This document shows, one piece after another, positions 53,593-61,729 of a stretch of 64,000 nt of DNA. How positions within the stretch are numbered: the stretch's first letter is position 1; every line of letters begins with the position of its first letter. The position numbers were made by a program, and so were the translations under genes. The stretch covers positions 372,001 to 436,000 of the forward strand of contig JAUKVZ010000002.1 of assembly GCA_032355985.1 (NCBI GenBank). Direction: 5' to 3'. This stretch comes from Sarcodiotheca gaudichaudii (taxonomy: Eukaryota > Rhodophyta > Florideophyceae > Gigartinales > Solieriaceae). The notes under the pieces were generated by a model. It did not search any database and had not been told where the DNA came from. It saw nothing but the letters and a program-made list of their open reading frames with translations.

Positions 53593-54300
53593 TCATCCCT
53601 TGCGCTGCCGGCGAGTGAATCCGACAAGGCCAACGATCGCCAGTCCGGCGCCGCCAAGGCCGATGCCGTTGGGCAGCGGGACGACCGTCGTGCCGCGAAC
53701 ATCGCCGGAGAACGTCAGGCGATAGTCGCCGTAGGCGCCGAATCCCATGGCGTCGGAGCCATACGTCATCGGCCCGTCCTGCCAGGAGCGCGTATTCATG
53801 CCGGAAGCCGCATCCTCGGGGCTGAGATAGAACGCGCCGATGGCGACGACATACTCACCCGGATCGAGGAAGACGCCCATGAACGAGTCCGTCGTCGAGA
53901 GGCTGCCGTCAGCCGACGCGCGCGGATCATTCGAATCGTCATTCCAGGACACAAGGTCATCAAGACCAAGGTTGCCGTCATCGCGGAAGAGATAGATGTG
54001 CGTATCAACGAAGGCGATCTCGCCGTCGCCGTTCACATCCGTCGCGCTTCCGATGCCGCGATCAGCGGAGTTGTGGTCAATCTCCCAGCTCAGCGCATCG
54101 ATCAGCACTTCACCGGCTGACGCCGCCGTGAAGCGGACGTAATCAACCGTCGTGTAATCATCAGCGCGCGACGCGGTTCGATGGTCCAGTCGATGGATCG
54201 AGCCATCGACAGCGAACCCGGCGCTCGCGGCGGGAGCGATCGTCAGCAGCGCAGTGGCGCCGGCGATTGACATCATTGAACGTACTGAAGTCCCCACCAT
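53593..54300 (-). CDS. PEP-CTERM-type exported protein (DVUA0089-like)
   Basis: 235 residues; GAGGTGA precedes ATG 54300. Signal peptide 'MMSIAGATALLTIAPAASA'. The body has 'DDYTTVDYVRFTAASAGEVLIDALSWE', 'DVNGDGEIAFVDTHIYLFRDDGNL', and 'FLDPGEYVVAIGAFYLSPEDA', the pattern of DVUA0089-family secreted proteins. The C-terminus 'VPLPNGIGLGGAGLAIVGLVGFTRRQRKG' is a PEP-CTERM-like anchor with basic tail, though P-L-P replaces the usual P-E-P. It is a likely exosortase substrate, as is 45088-45786. Confidence 0.8.
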   Translation of the reverse strand: MVGTSVRSMMSIAGATALLTIAPAASAGFAVDGSIHRLDHRTASRADDYTTVDYVRFTAASAGEVLIDALSWEIDHNSADRGIGSATDVNGDGEIAFVDTHIYLFRDDGNLGLDDLVSWNDDSNDPRASADGSLSTTDSFMGVFLDPGEYVVAIGAFYLSPEDAASGMNTRSWQDGPMTYGSDAMGFGAYGDYRLTFSGDVRGTTVVPLPNGIGLGGAGLAIVGLVGFTRRQRKG

Positions 54301-54454
54301 TCACCTCACCATCCAAACTCACGAGACCCGTCCGAAACGAAGGCCGAGAACTCGTAAGTCCCTTTCCCACAACATCGTAATGCGTCCGGACGTGAGCGGC
54401 AATCCTTTTTGGACCCTTCTTTTCCGGGCCTTCACCGCGTCCGAAAATCAGCCC

Positions 54455-57400
54455 CTAGACGTTGAAGTACTTCGCTTCGGGATGGTGGACAATAATCGCG
54501 CTTGTGCTCTGCTCAGGCACGATCTGCCAGTTATCGGTCAGGATGCAGCCGATGCGATCGGGCCTCAGGAGCCTGAAGAGCCGTTCCTGGTCGCTCATGT
54601 CAGGACAGGCGGGATATCCGAAGCTGTATCGCGAGCCCCGATATTTCTGTGTGAACAACTCTCGAATATGGGGCGAATCCTCCGCGCCAAATCCCATCTC
54701 CTGACGCATCCGCTTGTGCCACAGCTCCGCCAGCGCCTCGGCGCATTCGACGCCCATGCCATGCAGGTACAGGTACTCCCGGTAATTGTCCGCCTCAAAG
54801 AGCGCCTGTGATCGAAGACTGACCTCTTCGCCCATCGTCACGCATGACATGCCGATCACATCGCGCTCGCCGCTGTCGACGGATCGGAAAAAGTCGCTGA
54901 TGCACAGGCGCCGCCTCGAAGGCTGACGTGGAAACGTGAATCGCTCGATCTCTCGCTTCGCATCCTCAGGATCGAAGACGATCAGATCGTCGCCATCGCT
55001 TGCGACTTCGTAGTAGCCATACACGACCGCCGGCCGCAGGATGTTCTCCTCGGCGCACTGCTTCTGCAGTCGCTCGAAGATCGGCGTGACTTCCTCAGCG
55101 AGCTGCGACTTGAACTCCGCATCGCTCTTGCGCCCGCGCTTGAACTGCCACTGACCACGAAAGAGCGCCGTCGTATTCACATACGGATAGATATCCGCAA
55201 GTTCGAGCCCCTCGATGACACGCGAGCCGAGAAACGGCGCCGTCGGAACCAGATTGTCCGTCGCCACCTTCGAGCGAACGCGCTCGGCCACGGCCACGCC
55301 GCCGCCGCCATCCGTCCCGCCGACATCGGAACCAGCTGTCACAGGCTCCGCAGACTTTGTCGCCGCCACCTTCGCTTCGACCTCGGCCCGTTTGGTCACG
55401 CGCTCTTTGATCTCTGATTCGAGCACATCGAAATCGCCCGCGACGACCGCATCCATCACGCGCAAGCCCTCGAACGCATCCTTGCCATAAAAGACGTGGC
55501 CGGATTCGTACGTCTCGCGCAGGCGCGTCTCGCAGTAATGCCGCGTCAGCGCCGCCCCGCCCAGAACGACCGGTGTCTTCAGCGAGCGCGAAGCCATCTC
55601 CTTCAGATTCTCCTCCATCACCGTCACGCTCTTGACCAGCAGACCGGACATGCCGATGGCGTCCGCCTCATGCTCGGCCAGCGCGCTGAGAATCGAGCTG
55701 ATCGGCTGCTTGATCCCAAGATTCACAACTTCGTACCCGTTGTTCGTCAGGATGATGTCGACGAGATTCTTGCCGATGTCATGCACATCGCCCTGCACCG
55801 TCGCCAGGATCATGCGCCCCTTGCGCTTGCCATCTTCCTTCGGCATGTGCGGCTCAAGATGCGCCACGGCCTTCTTCATCACCTCCGCCGACTGCAGCAC
55901 AAATGGCAACTGCATCTCGCCGGAGCCGAAGAGCTCACCAACTGTCTTCATGCCGCCGAGCAGATGATCGTTGACAATGGCAAGCGCCGGGTATTTCTCC
56001 AGCGCCTCTTCCAGAGACTCGACGAGTCCCTCGCGCTCGCCATCAACGATGTGCCGCTGCAGCCTTTCTTCCAACGGAAGATCAGCAAGCGACTCCTTCT
56101 CCGCGCCCAGCGCCTCGCCGTCATCGGGAAACAGCATGATGAACGCCTGCAGCGGATCGAAATCCGCCGTGCGCCGGTCATACAGCAGCTCCAGCGCCGC
56201 ATTCCAGCGCTCATCATCAATCTTGTTCCTGGGCAGGATCTTCGAGGCATGCACGATCGCGCCCGTCAGGCCCGCTTCCAGGCACTCATGCAGGAAGACG
56301 GAGTTGAGCACGATGCGCGCCGCCGGCTTGAGACCGAAACTCACATTTGAAAGTCCGACGACCGTGTTCGCTTCCGGCAGGCGCTCCGAGATCAGACGAA
56401 TGCCTTCGATCGTCTCCAGCGCCAATCGTCGATCCGCCTCCACACCCGTCGTGACGGGAAGCACCAATGGATCAAAGAAAATGTCGCCCGGCGCCAGGCC
56501 GCCCTGCTCCGTCGCCAGTTTGTAGATGCGCTCGGCGATCGCAATCTTGCGTTCCGCCGTCTTCGCCATCGCCTCTTCAGGATCCTCATCAATCGTGCCC
56601 GCCACGACCGCGGCGCCGAATCGCTTCGCCAGCGCACAGATCGAAAGCAGCTTCTCCTCACCATCCTCGAGATTCATCGAGTTGAGAATGCACTTGCCGC
56701 CCGCCTTCTTCAGGCCCGCCTCCATCACATCCACCTGAGTGGAATCAATCATCAGCGGCGCCGGCACCTGCGCAACGAAGCGGCCGACGACCTCCGCCAT
56801 ATCGCTCACGCCGTCGCGCCCGACGTAGTCAACGCACACATCGAGCACATGGCTGCCGTCGCGCAGCAACTCCTTGCCCATCGAGACAAGACCTTCGAAG
56901 TCCTCTTCATTGAGCAGCCGCTTGAACTTGCGCGAGCCGTTCGTGTTCGTCCGTTCGCCGACGATCAGGAATGAGGTGTCCTGCCGATGCTCCACGGCCG
57001 AATACATCGAAGTGCACGAGGGCCGCATCGGCGTCTTCTCGATCTGCGCCGGCGCCTTGCCTCCCACGGCCTTCGCAAGTTCGTGAATGTGCTCCGGCGT
57101 CGTGCCGCAGCAGCCGCCGACGATGGACACGCCGCATTCATCAACGAATCGCGCCACTGATTCGGCAAAGGGCTTGGGCTTGAGTGGAAACTCCGTCTTC
57201 CCGTCCACCAGCGCCGGCAGACCCGCATTCGGAACGACACTGATGTGTCGATCCCAGTGCTTGCTCAGCCAGCGAATGTGCTCGGACATCTCATCCGGAC
57301 CCGTCGCGCAGTTCAGACCAAGCGAGGCGATCGGAAAGGGCTTCAGCGCATGGGCCACCGCGGCGATCTCCGTACCAACGAGCATCGTGCCCGTCGTCTC

Positions 57401-57988
57401 GATCGTCACACTCGCCATGATCGGAATGTCCTCAGGTGTGCGCCCGGCCTCGGCCAGCGCATCAACGCACGCGTTCACCGCGCACTTGACCTGCAGCAGA
57501 TCCTGACACGTCTCGATCAGAAACGCATCGGCGCCGCCTTCGATCAGCCCCCGCGCCTGCTCCGTATAGGAAGCAAGCAACTCATCCCACGTCGTATGGC
57601 CGAGCGTGATCAGCTTCGTGCCCGGCCCCATCGAACCCAGCACGAATCGCGGTTTGTCGCTCGTCCCATGCGCCTCACACGCCGCCCGCGCAATCTCAGC
57701 CGCCACGCGATTGATCTCCCGCGTCCGCTCGACCAGGTCGAACTCCGCGAAGACCAGTTCGTTGGCGCCGAAGGTGTCCGTCTCCACGGCGTCGGCGCCC
57801 GCCTCCAGGAAGCTCTCATGAATGCCCTGCACGATGTCCGGCCGCGTCAGCGTCAGAACTTCCGTGCAGTTCTCCCGACCCAGATAGTCCTTCTCCAGAT
57901 CGCAGTCGCAGGAGTGGAGGCTGGTGCCCATGGCCCCGTCGATGACGAGCACACGGCGTGAAAGCTGATCAAGAAAAGCACTGGGCAT
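54455..57988 (-). CDS. metH: Cobalamin-dependent methionine synthase
   Basis: 1177 residues from ATG 57988 (CAGGAG 9 bases upstream; the frame continues to 58042 without SD). All four modules are present: homocysteine domain with zinc cysteines in 'LGLNCATGPDEM' (~227) and 'VGGCCGTTPEHI' (~292); methyl-folate (pterin) domain 'FLIVGERTNTNGSRKFKRLL'; cobalamin cap and B12-binding domain with 'GDVHDIGKNLVDIILTNNGYEVVNLG' (ligand His ~733); and the AdoMet reactivation domain ending 'YRGSRYSFGYPACPDMSDQ'. It makes methionine from homocysteine. A Thr/Ala/Gly-rich linker ('TAGSDVGGTDGGGGVAVAE') precedes the activation domain. No B12 or SAM riboswitch was found upstream. Confidence 0.96.
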   Translation of the reverse strand: MPSAFLDQLSRRVLVIDGAMGTSLHSCDCDLEKDYLGRENCTEVLTLTRPDIVQGIHESFLEAGADAVETDTFGANELVFAEFDLVERTREINRVAAEIARAACEAHGTSDKPRFVLGSMGPGTKLITLGHTTWDELLASYTEQARGLIEGGADAFLIETCQDLLQVKCAVNACVDALAEAGRTPEDIPIMASVTIETTGTMLVGTEIAAVAHALKPFPIASLGLNCATGPDEMSEHIRWLSKHWDRHISVVPNAGLPALVDGKTEFPLKPKPFAESVARFVDECGVSIVGGCCGTTPEHIHELAKAVGGKAPAQIEKTPMRPSCTSMYSAVEHRQDTSFLIVGERTNTNGSRKFKRLLNEEDFEGLVSMGKELLRDGSHVLDVCVDYVGRDGVSDMAEVVGRFVAQVPAPLMIDSTQVDVMEAGLKKAGGKCILNSMNLEDGEEKLLSICALAKRFGAAVVAGTIDEDPEEAMAKTAERKIAIAERIYKLATEQGGLAPGDIFFDPLVLPVTTGVEADRRLALETIEGIRLISERLPEANTVVGLSNVSFGLKPAARIVLNSVFLHECLEAGLTGAIVHASKILPRNKIDDERWNAALELLYDRRTADFDPLQAFIMLFPDDGEALGAEKESLADLPLEERLQRHIVDGEREGLVESLEEALEKYPALAIVNDHLLGGMKTVGELFGSGEMQLPFVLQSAEVMKKAVAHLEPHMPKEDGKRKGRMILATVQGDVHDIGKNLVDIILTNNGYEVVNLGIKQPISSILSALAEHEADAIGMSGLLVKSVTVMEENLKEMASRSLKTPVVLGGAALTRHYCETRLRETYESGHVFYGKDAFEGLRVMDAVVAGDFDVLESEIKERVTKRAEVEAKVAATKSAEPVTAGSDVGGTDGGGGVAVAERVRSKVATDNLVPTAPFLGSRVIEGLELADIYPYVNTTALFRGQWQFKRGRKSDAEFKSQLAEEVTPIFERLQKQCAEENILRPAVVYGYYEVASDGDDLIVFDPEDAKREIERFTFPRQPSRRRLCISDFFRSVDSGERDVIGMSCVTMGEEVSLRSQALFEADNYREYLYLHGMGVECAEALAELWHKRMRQEMGFGAEDSPHIRELFTQKYRGSRYSFGYPACPDMSDQERLFRLLRPDRIGCILTDNWQIVPEQSTSAIIVHHPEAKYFNV

Positions 57989-58020
57989 ACGGATTCTGGC
58001 TCCTGAGGGGGTTCGCGAGG

Positions 58021-58049
58021 ATGCTAGCCCCCCCAAACTCAAGCCACAA
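58021..58049 (-). promoter_or_regulatory. metH: Candidate metH promoter
   Basis: On the minus strand TTGTGG (58049-58044), 17-base spacer containing a G-run, and TAGCAT (58026-58021). The -10 match is fair, the -35 weak. Confidence 0.4.
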
Positions 58050-58057
58050 GTCGCTTC

Positions 58058-58073
58058 ATCCGTTTATTCGGAT
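58058..58073. promoter_or_regulatory. Palindrome upstream of the metH promoter
   Basis: ATCCG-TTTATT-CGGAT, 5-bp arms with a 6-base AT spacer, ending 8 bases upstream of the proposed -35. It is a possible site for a methionine- or SAH-responsive regulator; no regulator gene is nearby. Confidence 0.35.
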
Positions 58074-58267
58074 ATATGGATGGAGTCTGCCCTGAGCCCC
58101 TCAGGGCGCCTCGAACGCCTGCCCTGAAATCCCATCCCCCTTTTGCGGTATCAAACAGGCCGGGCGGCAGGGGTTCAGAGAGTGCGCCCGGGCCGATCGC
58201 CCTTCTCCTCGCGCGGGCTATCATCGGCGCCCCCCTCTTCCATTCCCCAGATCAAGGAGCAAGCTGC

Positions 58268-59260
58268 GTGACAGACGCCGCCATCAGCCTCTCCGGCGTG
58301 AACAAGAGCTTCGGCGCCAAACATGCCGTCCGCGACCTCGACCTGCATGTGCCTGTCGGATCAGTCTGCGGCTTCCTCGGCCCCAACGGCGCCGGGAAGA
58401 CCACCACCATCCGCATGGTCATGTCCATCATCTATCCCGACTCCGGGCAGATCTCCGTCCTCGGACGCAAGAGCGCCGCAGAGTCCAAGGATCGCATCGG
58501 CTATCTCCCCGAAGAACGCGGTGTCTATCGCAAGATGCGCGTCGCTGAGTTCCTGATGTTCATCGGACGCCTCAAAGGCGTCGACGATCGAACACTCAAA
58601 GTCCGCATCGACGAATGGCTCGACAAAATCGAGCTCGCCGAAACGCGCAAGAAGCGATGCGAAGAGCTGTCCAAGGGCATGCAGCAGAAGATCCAGTTCC
58701 TCGCCGCGATCATTCATGATCCGGAGCTGATCATTCTCGACGAGCCCTTCTCCGGTCTCGATCCGGTCAACGCGCGCCTGCTGCGATCGCTCATCGATGA
58801 GCTGAATGAGCAGGGCAAGACGATCATCTTCTCGACACACGTGCTTCAGTCCGCCGAGCAGATCTGCGATCGCGTCTTCATGATCAATCGCGGCCGCAAG
58901 GTGCTTGATGGCCCCATCGACGCCATCCGCACAAAGTTCGATCCCAAGACAATCATCCTCGAGCCCGCCGACGACGCCGAGGCTTTCAAAACACAGGTCG
59001 ATGGGCTGCCCGGCGTGACATCAACGAGCTACCTCGGACAGGACATGCGCGTCATCGAAGCGCACCTGGAGCAAAGCGCCGATCCCGACGAGCTGATGAA
59101 GAGAGCCGTGGACATGGCGTCCATCCGGCGCATGGAGCTGAGACGCGCCTCGCTGGAGGACATCTTCGTTTCGATGGTCGACACGAGCGACTCGGAAGAT
59201 TCGATCCGCGCGGCGATCTCCGCCGAAGGCGCGAACATGGAGGTGGCCGCCGATGCGTAA
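58268..59260 (+). CDS. ABC transporter ATP-binding protein (NatA-like)
   Basis: 330 residues from GTG 58268 (AAGGAG 9 bases upstream). Walker A 'GPNGAGKTTT' (~38), Q-loop region 'IGYLPEERGVYRKM', signature 'LSKGMQQKIQFLAAI' (~133), Walker B 'LIILDEPFSGLDP' (~156) and the switch His in 'IIFSTHVLQSAEQ'. The C-terminal ~100 residues form the accessory DUF4162-type domain of NatA/drug-export ATPases ('MELRRASLEDIFVSMV'). It powers the permease encoded by the overlapping next gene. The exported compound is unknown; Na+ export by NatAB is the best-known relative. Confidence 0.92.
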   Translation: MTDAAISLSGVNKSFGAKHAVRDLDLHVPVGSVCGFLGPNGAGKTTTIRMVMSIIYPDSGQISVLGRKSAAESKDRIGYLPEERGVYRKMRVAEFLMFIGRLKGVDDRTLKVRIDEWLDKIELAETRKKRCEELSKGMQQKIQFLAAIIHDPELIILDEPFSGLDPVNARLLRSLIDELNEQGKTIIFSTHVLQSAEQICDRVFMINRGRKVLDGPIDAIRTKFDPKTIILEPADDAEAFKTQVDGLPGVTSTSYLGQDMRVIEAHLEQSADPDELMKRAVDMASIRRMELRRASLEDIFVSMVDTSDSEDSIRAAISAEGANMEVAADA

Positions 59261-60725
59261 TGTCATGACCATCGCAATCCGCGAGTTCAAAGCCACGGCG
59301 ATGACCAAAGCGTTCATCTTCGGCGCTCTCGTGCTGCCGGCGCTGATCTGGGTCGTGCTGGCCGTCGCAGGCGCCGCAGGACTCTTCAATGAAGAGCCGG
59401 AGCCCATCCGTGGAACCATCGCGCTGATCGATCAAACGGATGGCGATCGCTTCACAACGGCCTTCGAGCAGCAGTTCGATCCCGAGTACATCCGCGAGGA
59501 GACCAAACGACGCGTCGAAGCCGCCAGACGAGAGATCGCAAACCTCTTCGGTGATGAGAGCAGCGTCGCTGATCTCATGCCGACCGCAGAAGACATCGAT
59601 GCGGCAGAGGCTGAAGCTGCAGGAGATGAAGAAGCGTCACAGGAAGATGACTCCCAGGGCGCCATGGAAGAACGAGTGCGCCGCATCGCCGCCAGCGGCC
59701 TTCTCAACACGCCGGATCCCGAAGTCGAGTTCGAATCACTCAGCGACGATCTTGATCCCAAGGACATCCGCTCCCGCGTGCAGAATGGCGAACTGCTCGC
59801 CATCGTCGTGGTCAGCGAAGATTCACTCTCAGCCGCAGGCAGATACGAGATCTACGTCGGCGAAAGCCTCAAAGCCAAGTTCATCGACGTCATTCAAAGC
59901 GCCACGCGCATCGCGATTCAGGATGTGCGATATCTCGCCGCCGGACTGGAGCCGGGCGATGTGCGCCGACTCACATTCCGCCCCAGCGGCGACGTGATCC
60001 GCACCACCGAAGCCGGCGACACCGAAGCGCACTCCGAAATCATGCGTATGATCCCCATCTTCTTCGCAGTCATCCTCTTCATGGCCGTCTTCACCGGCGC
60101 CCAGTATCTGATGATGAGCACCGTCGAAGAAAAGGGCAGCCGCGTGATGGAGGTGCTGCTCTCAGCCGCCTCGCCCATGCAGCTGATGATCGGCAAGATC
60201 GTCGGGCAGGGACTCGTCGGCCTCGTGATCATGGTCGTCTACGGCGGCGCAGGCCTCATGGCCGCGGCTCAGTTCTCGCAGTACATCCCGCAGATCCCGA
60301 CGTGGGTGATCATCCTCGAAGTCGTCTACTTCCTCATCGCCTACTTCATGTTCGCCGCCATCTTCGCGTCGGTCGGCGCGGCAGTGACGGAGATTCGCGA
60401 AGCGCAGGCGCTGCAGGGCCCCATCATCGGCGCCGTCATCCTCGCCTTCTATCTCTCGATCTTCACCGGCATGGCCAATCTGCACGGACCCATCAATCAG
60501 GTCCTCAGCTTCGTGCCGCCCTTCTCGCCCATGGTCATGTCGATGCGCATCGCCTCCATCTCGGATCCGGCGCCCGTCTGGCAGATCGTCGCGACGATCG
60601 TCTTCGGCATCGCCGCCGTCATCGTCATGTGCTGGGCCGCGGCCAAGATCTTCCGCGTCGGCGTCCTCATGTATGGCAAGCCGCCGAGCCTCGTAGAGCT
60701 CGTCAAGTGGATCCGATACTCCTGA
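59253..60725 (+). CDS. ABC-2 type permease (NatB-like)
   Basis: 490 residues; ATG 59253 lies within the last 8 bases of the ATPase gene. TM1 'FIFGALVLPALIWVVLAVAGAA' is followed by a large extracytoplasmic domain (~45-262) with an acidic insert ('EAEAAGDEEASQEDDSQG'), then five more helices ('IFFAVILFMAVFTGAQYLMM', 'IVGQGLVGLVIMVVYGGAGLM', 'LEVVYFLIAYFMFAAIFASVG', 'IGAVILAFYLSIFTGMANL', 'IVATIVFGIAAVIVMCWAAAKIF'). The motif 'TVEEKGSRVMEVLLSAASPMQLMIGKI' is the NatB/DUF ABC-2 hallmark. It pairs with the upstream ATPase as an exporter. Confidence 0.92.
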   Translation: MRNVMTIAIREFKATAMTKAFIFGALVLPALIWVVLAVAGAAGLFNEEPEPIRGTIALIDQTDGDRFTTAFEQQFDPEYIREETKRRVEAARREIANLFGDESSVADLMPTAEDIDAAEAEAAGDEEASQEDDSQGAMEERVRRIAASGLLNTPDPEVEFESLSDDLDPKDIRSRVQNGELLAIVVVSEDSLSAAGRYEIYVGESLKAKFIDVIQSATRIAIQDVRYLAAGLEPGDVRRLTFRPSGDVIRTTEAGDTEAHSEIMRMIPIFFAVILFMAVFTGAQYLMMSTVEEKGSRVMEVLLSAASPMQLMIGKIVGQGLVGLVIMVVYGGAGLMAAAQFSQYIPQIPTWVIILEVVYFLIAYFMFAAIFASVGAAVTEIREAQALQGPIIGAVILAFYLSIFTGMANLHGPINQVLSFVPPFSPMVMSMRIASISDPAPVWQIVATIVFGIAAVIVMCWAAAKIFRVGVLMYGKPPSLVELVKWIRYS

Positions 60726-60753
60726 TCCGCGCCAATCCATAAAAGATCTTCAC

Positions 60754-60781
60754 TCGGCCGCCTCGTGCGGCCGATTTTTTT
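60754..60781 (+). terminator. Rho-independent terminator of the ABC operon
   Basis: TCGGCCGC (60754-60761), 5-base loop, GCGGCCGA (60767-60774), followed by seven T. Confidence 0.9.
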
Positions 60782-60841
60782 GACGACGGTTGCGAGTAGA
60801 GTCACGCGCCCCCCGAACACACGACGGAGCATCACAGCACA

Positions 60842-61729
60842 TTGGAATGGTGGCACGCGCTCATCCTCGGCATCGTTGAAGGACTGACGGAATACATCCC
60901 CGTCAGCTCCACCGGCCATCTCATTCTCGCAAGCGCTGCGCTGGGACTCGATGCGCCGGATATCAAATCATCCGTCGACGCCTTCAACATCGTCGTCCAG
61001 GGCGGCGCCATCCTCGCCGTGCTCGGCCTCTATCGCGAAACCGTCATCGACATCCTCAAGGGCCTGATCGGCAAGAGCGCACCCGGCCGACGCCTCGCCA
61101 TCAATCTCTTCATCGCCTTTCTCCCCGCGGCCATCCTCGGTGTGTTGCTCGCCGACGCCATCGAAGAGCGACTCTTCAATGCGCCGGCCGTGCTGACGGC
61201 CCTGCTGCTCGGCGGCATATGGATGATCTGGCTCGGCCGCGGCTCGCGCCATCACGTCGATGTCGAGCATCACGACACCGATCATCACCAGATCACCGTC
61301 GAAGACATGACATGGCGCACGGCGCTTGGCATCGGCCTCTTCCAGACCGTCGCCATGTGGCCCGGCACCTCGCGCTCCATGATGACCATCGCCGGCGGCA
61401 CGTTGCTCGGCCTGCGCCCGCAGGAAGCCGCCCGCTTCTCATTCCTGCTCGGCCTGCCCACGCTCGGCGGCGCCTGCGTGTACAGCCTGCTCTCCAACCT
61501 CAAGGACTCCGCCGATGCCGGCGAGCCGAACATGTTCGAAGCGCTGGGCTGGCAGCCGATCGCCATCGGCGTGATCGCCGCGACCATCAGCGCCGCCATC
61601 GCCGTCAAGTTCCTCGTGTCATTTCTCAATAAGCACGGCCTGAGCGCTTTCGGCTGGTATCGCGTCATCCTCAGCCTTGTGCTCGGCGCGCTTCTGCTCA
61701 CCGGCGCCATCTCAATCGGCGGCGCCTGA
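60842..61729 (+). CDS. uppP: Undecaprenyl-diphosphatase
   Basis: 295 residues starting at TTG 60842 (ACGGAG about 11 bases upstream). The two active-site motifs are present: 'VEGLTEYIPVSSTGHLIL' (residues 12-29; E13, E17, S22-S23, H26) and 'MWPGTSRSMMTIAGGTLLGL' with Arg ~178. Eight predicted membrane helices and the length fit BacA/UppP. It recycles the undecaprenyl-phosphate carrier for cell-wall and surface-glycan synthesis and can confer bacitracin resistance. An insert 'HHVDVEHHDTDHHQ' between the motifs is unusually His-rich. It converges on, and overlaps by 18 bases, the glycosyltransferase gene. Confidence 0.95.
   Translation: MEWWHALILGIVEGLTEYIPVSSTGHLILASAALGLDAPDIKSSVDAFNIVVQGGAILAVLGLYRETVIDILKGLIGKSAPGRRLAINLFIAFLPAAILGVLLADAIEERLFNAPAVLTALLLGGIWMIWLGRGSRHHVDVEHHDTDHHQITVEDMTWRTALGIGLFQTVAMWPGTSRSMMTIAGGTLLGLRPQEAARFSFLLGLPTLGGACVYSLLSNLKDSADAGEPNMFEALGWQPIAIGVIAATISAAIAVKFLVSFLNKHGLSAFGWYRVILSLVLGALLLTGAISIGGA

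Noticed and set aside
57989-58267. Possible SAM, SAH or cobalamin riboswitch before metH
   Set aside because: The region was read on the minus strand for the conserved cores as I know them and none was found; only a promoter-like element and a palindrome remain.
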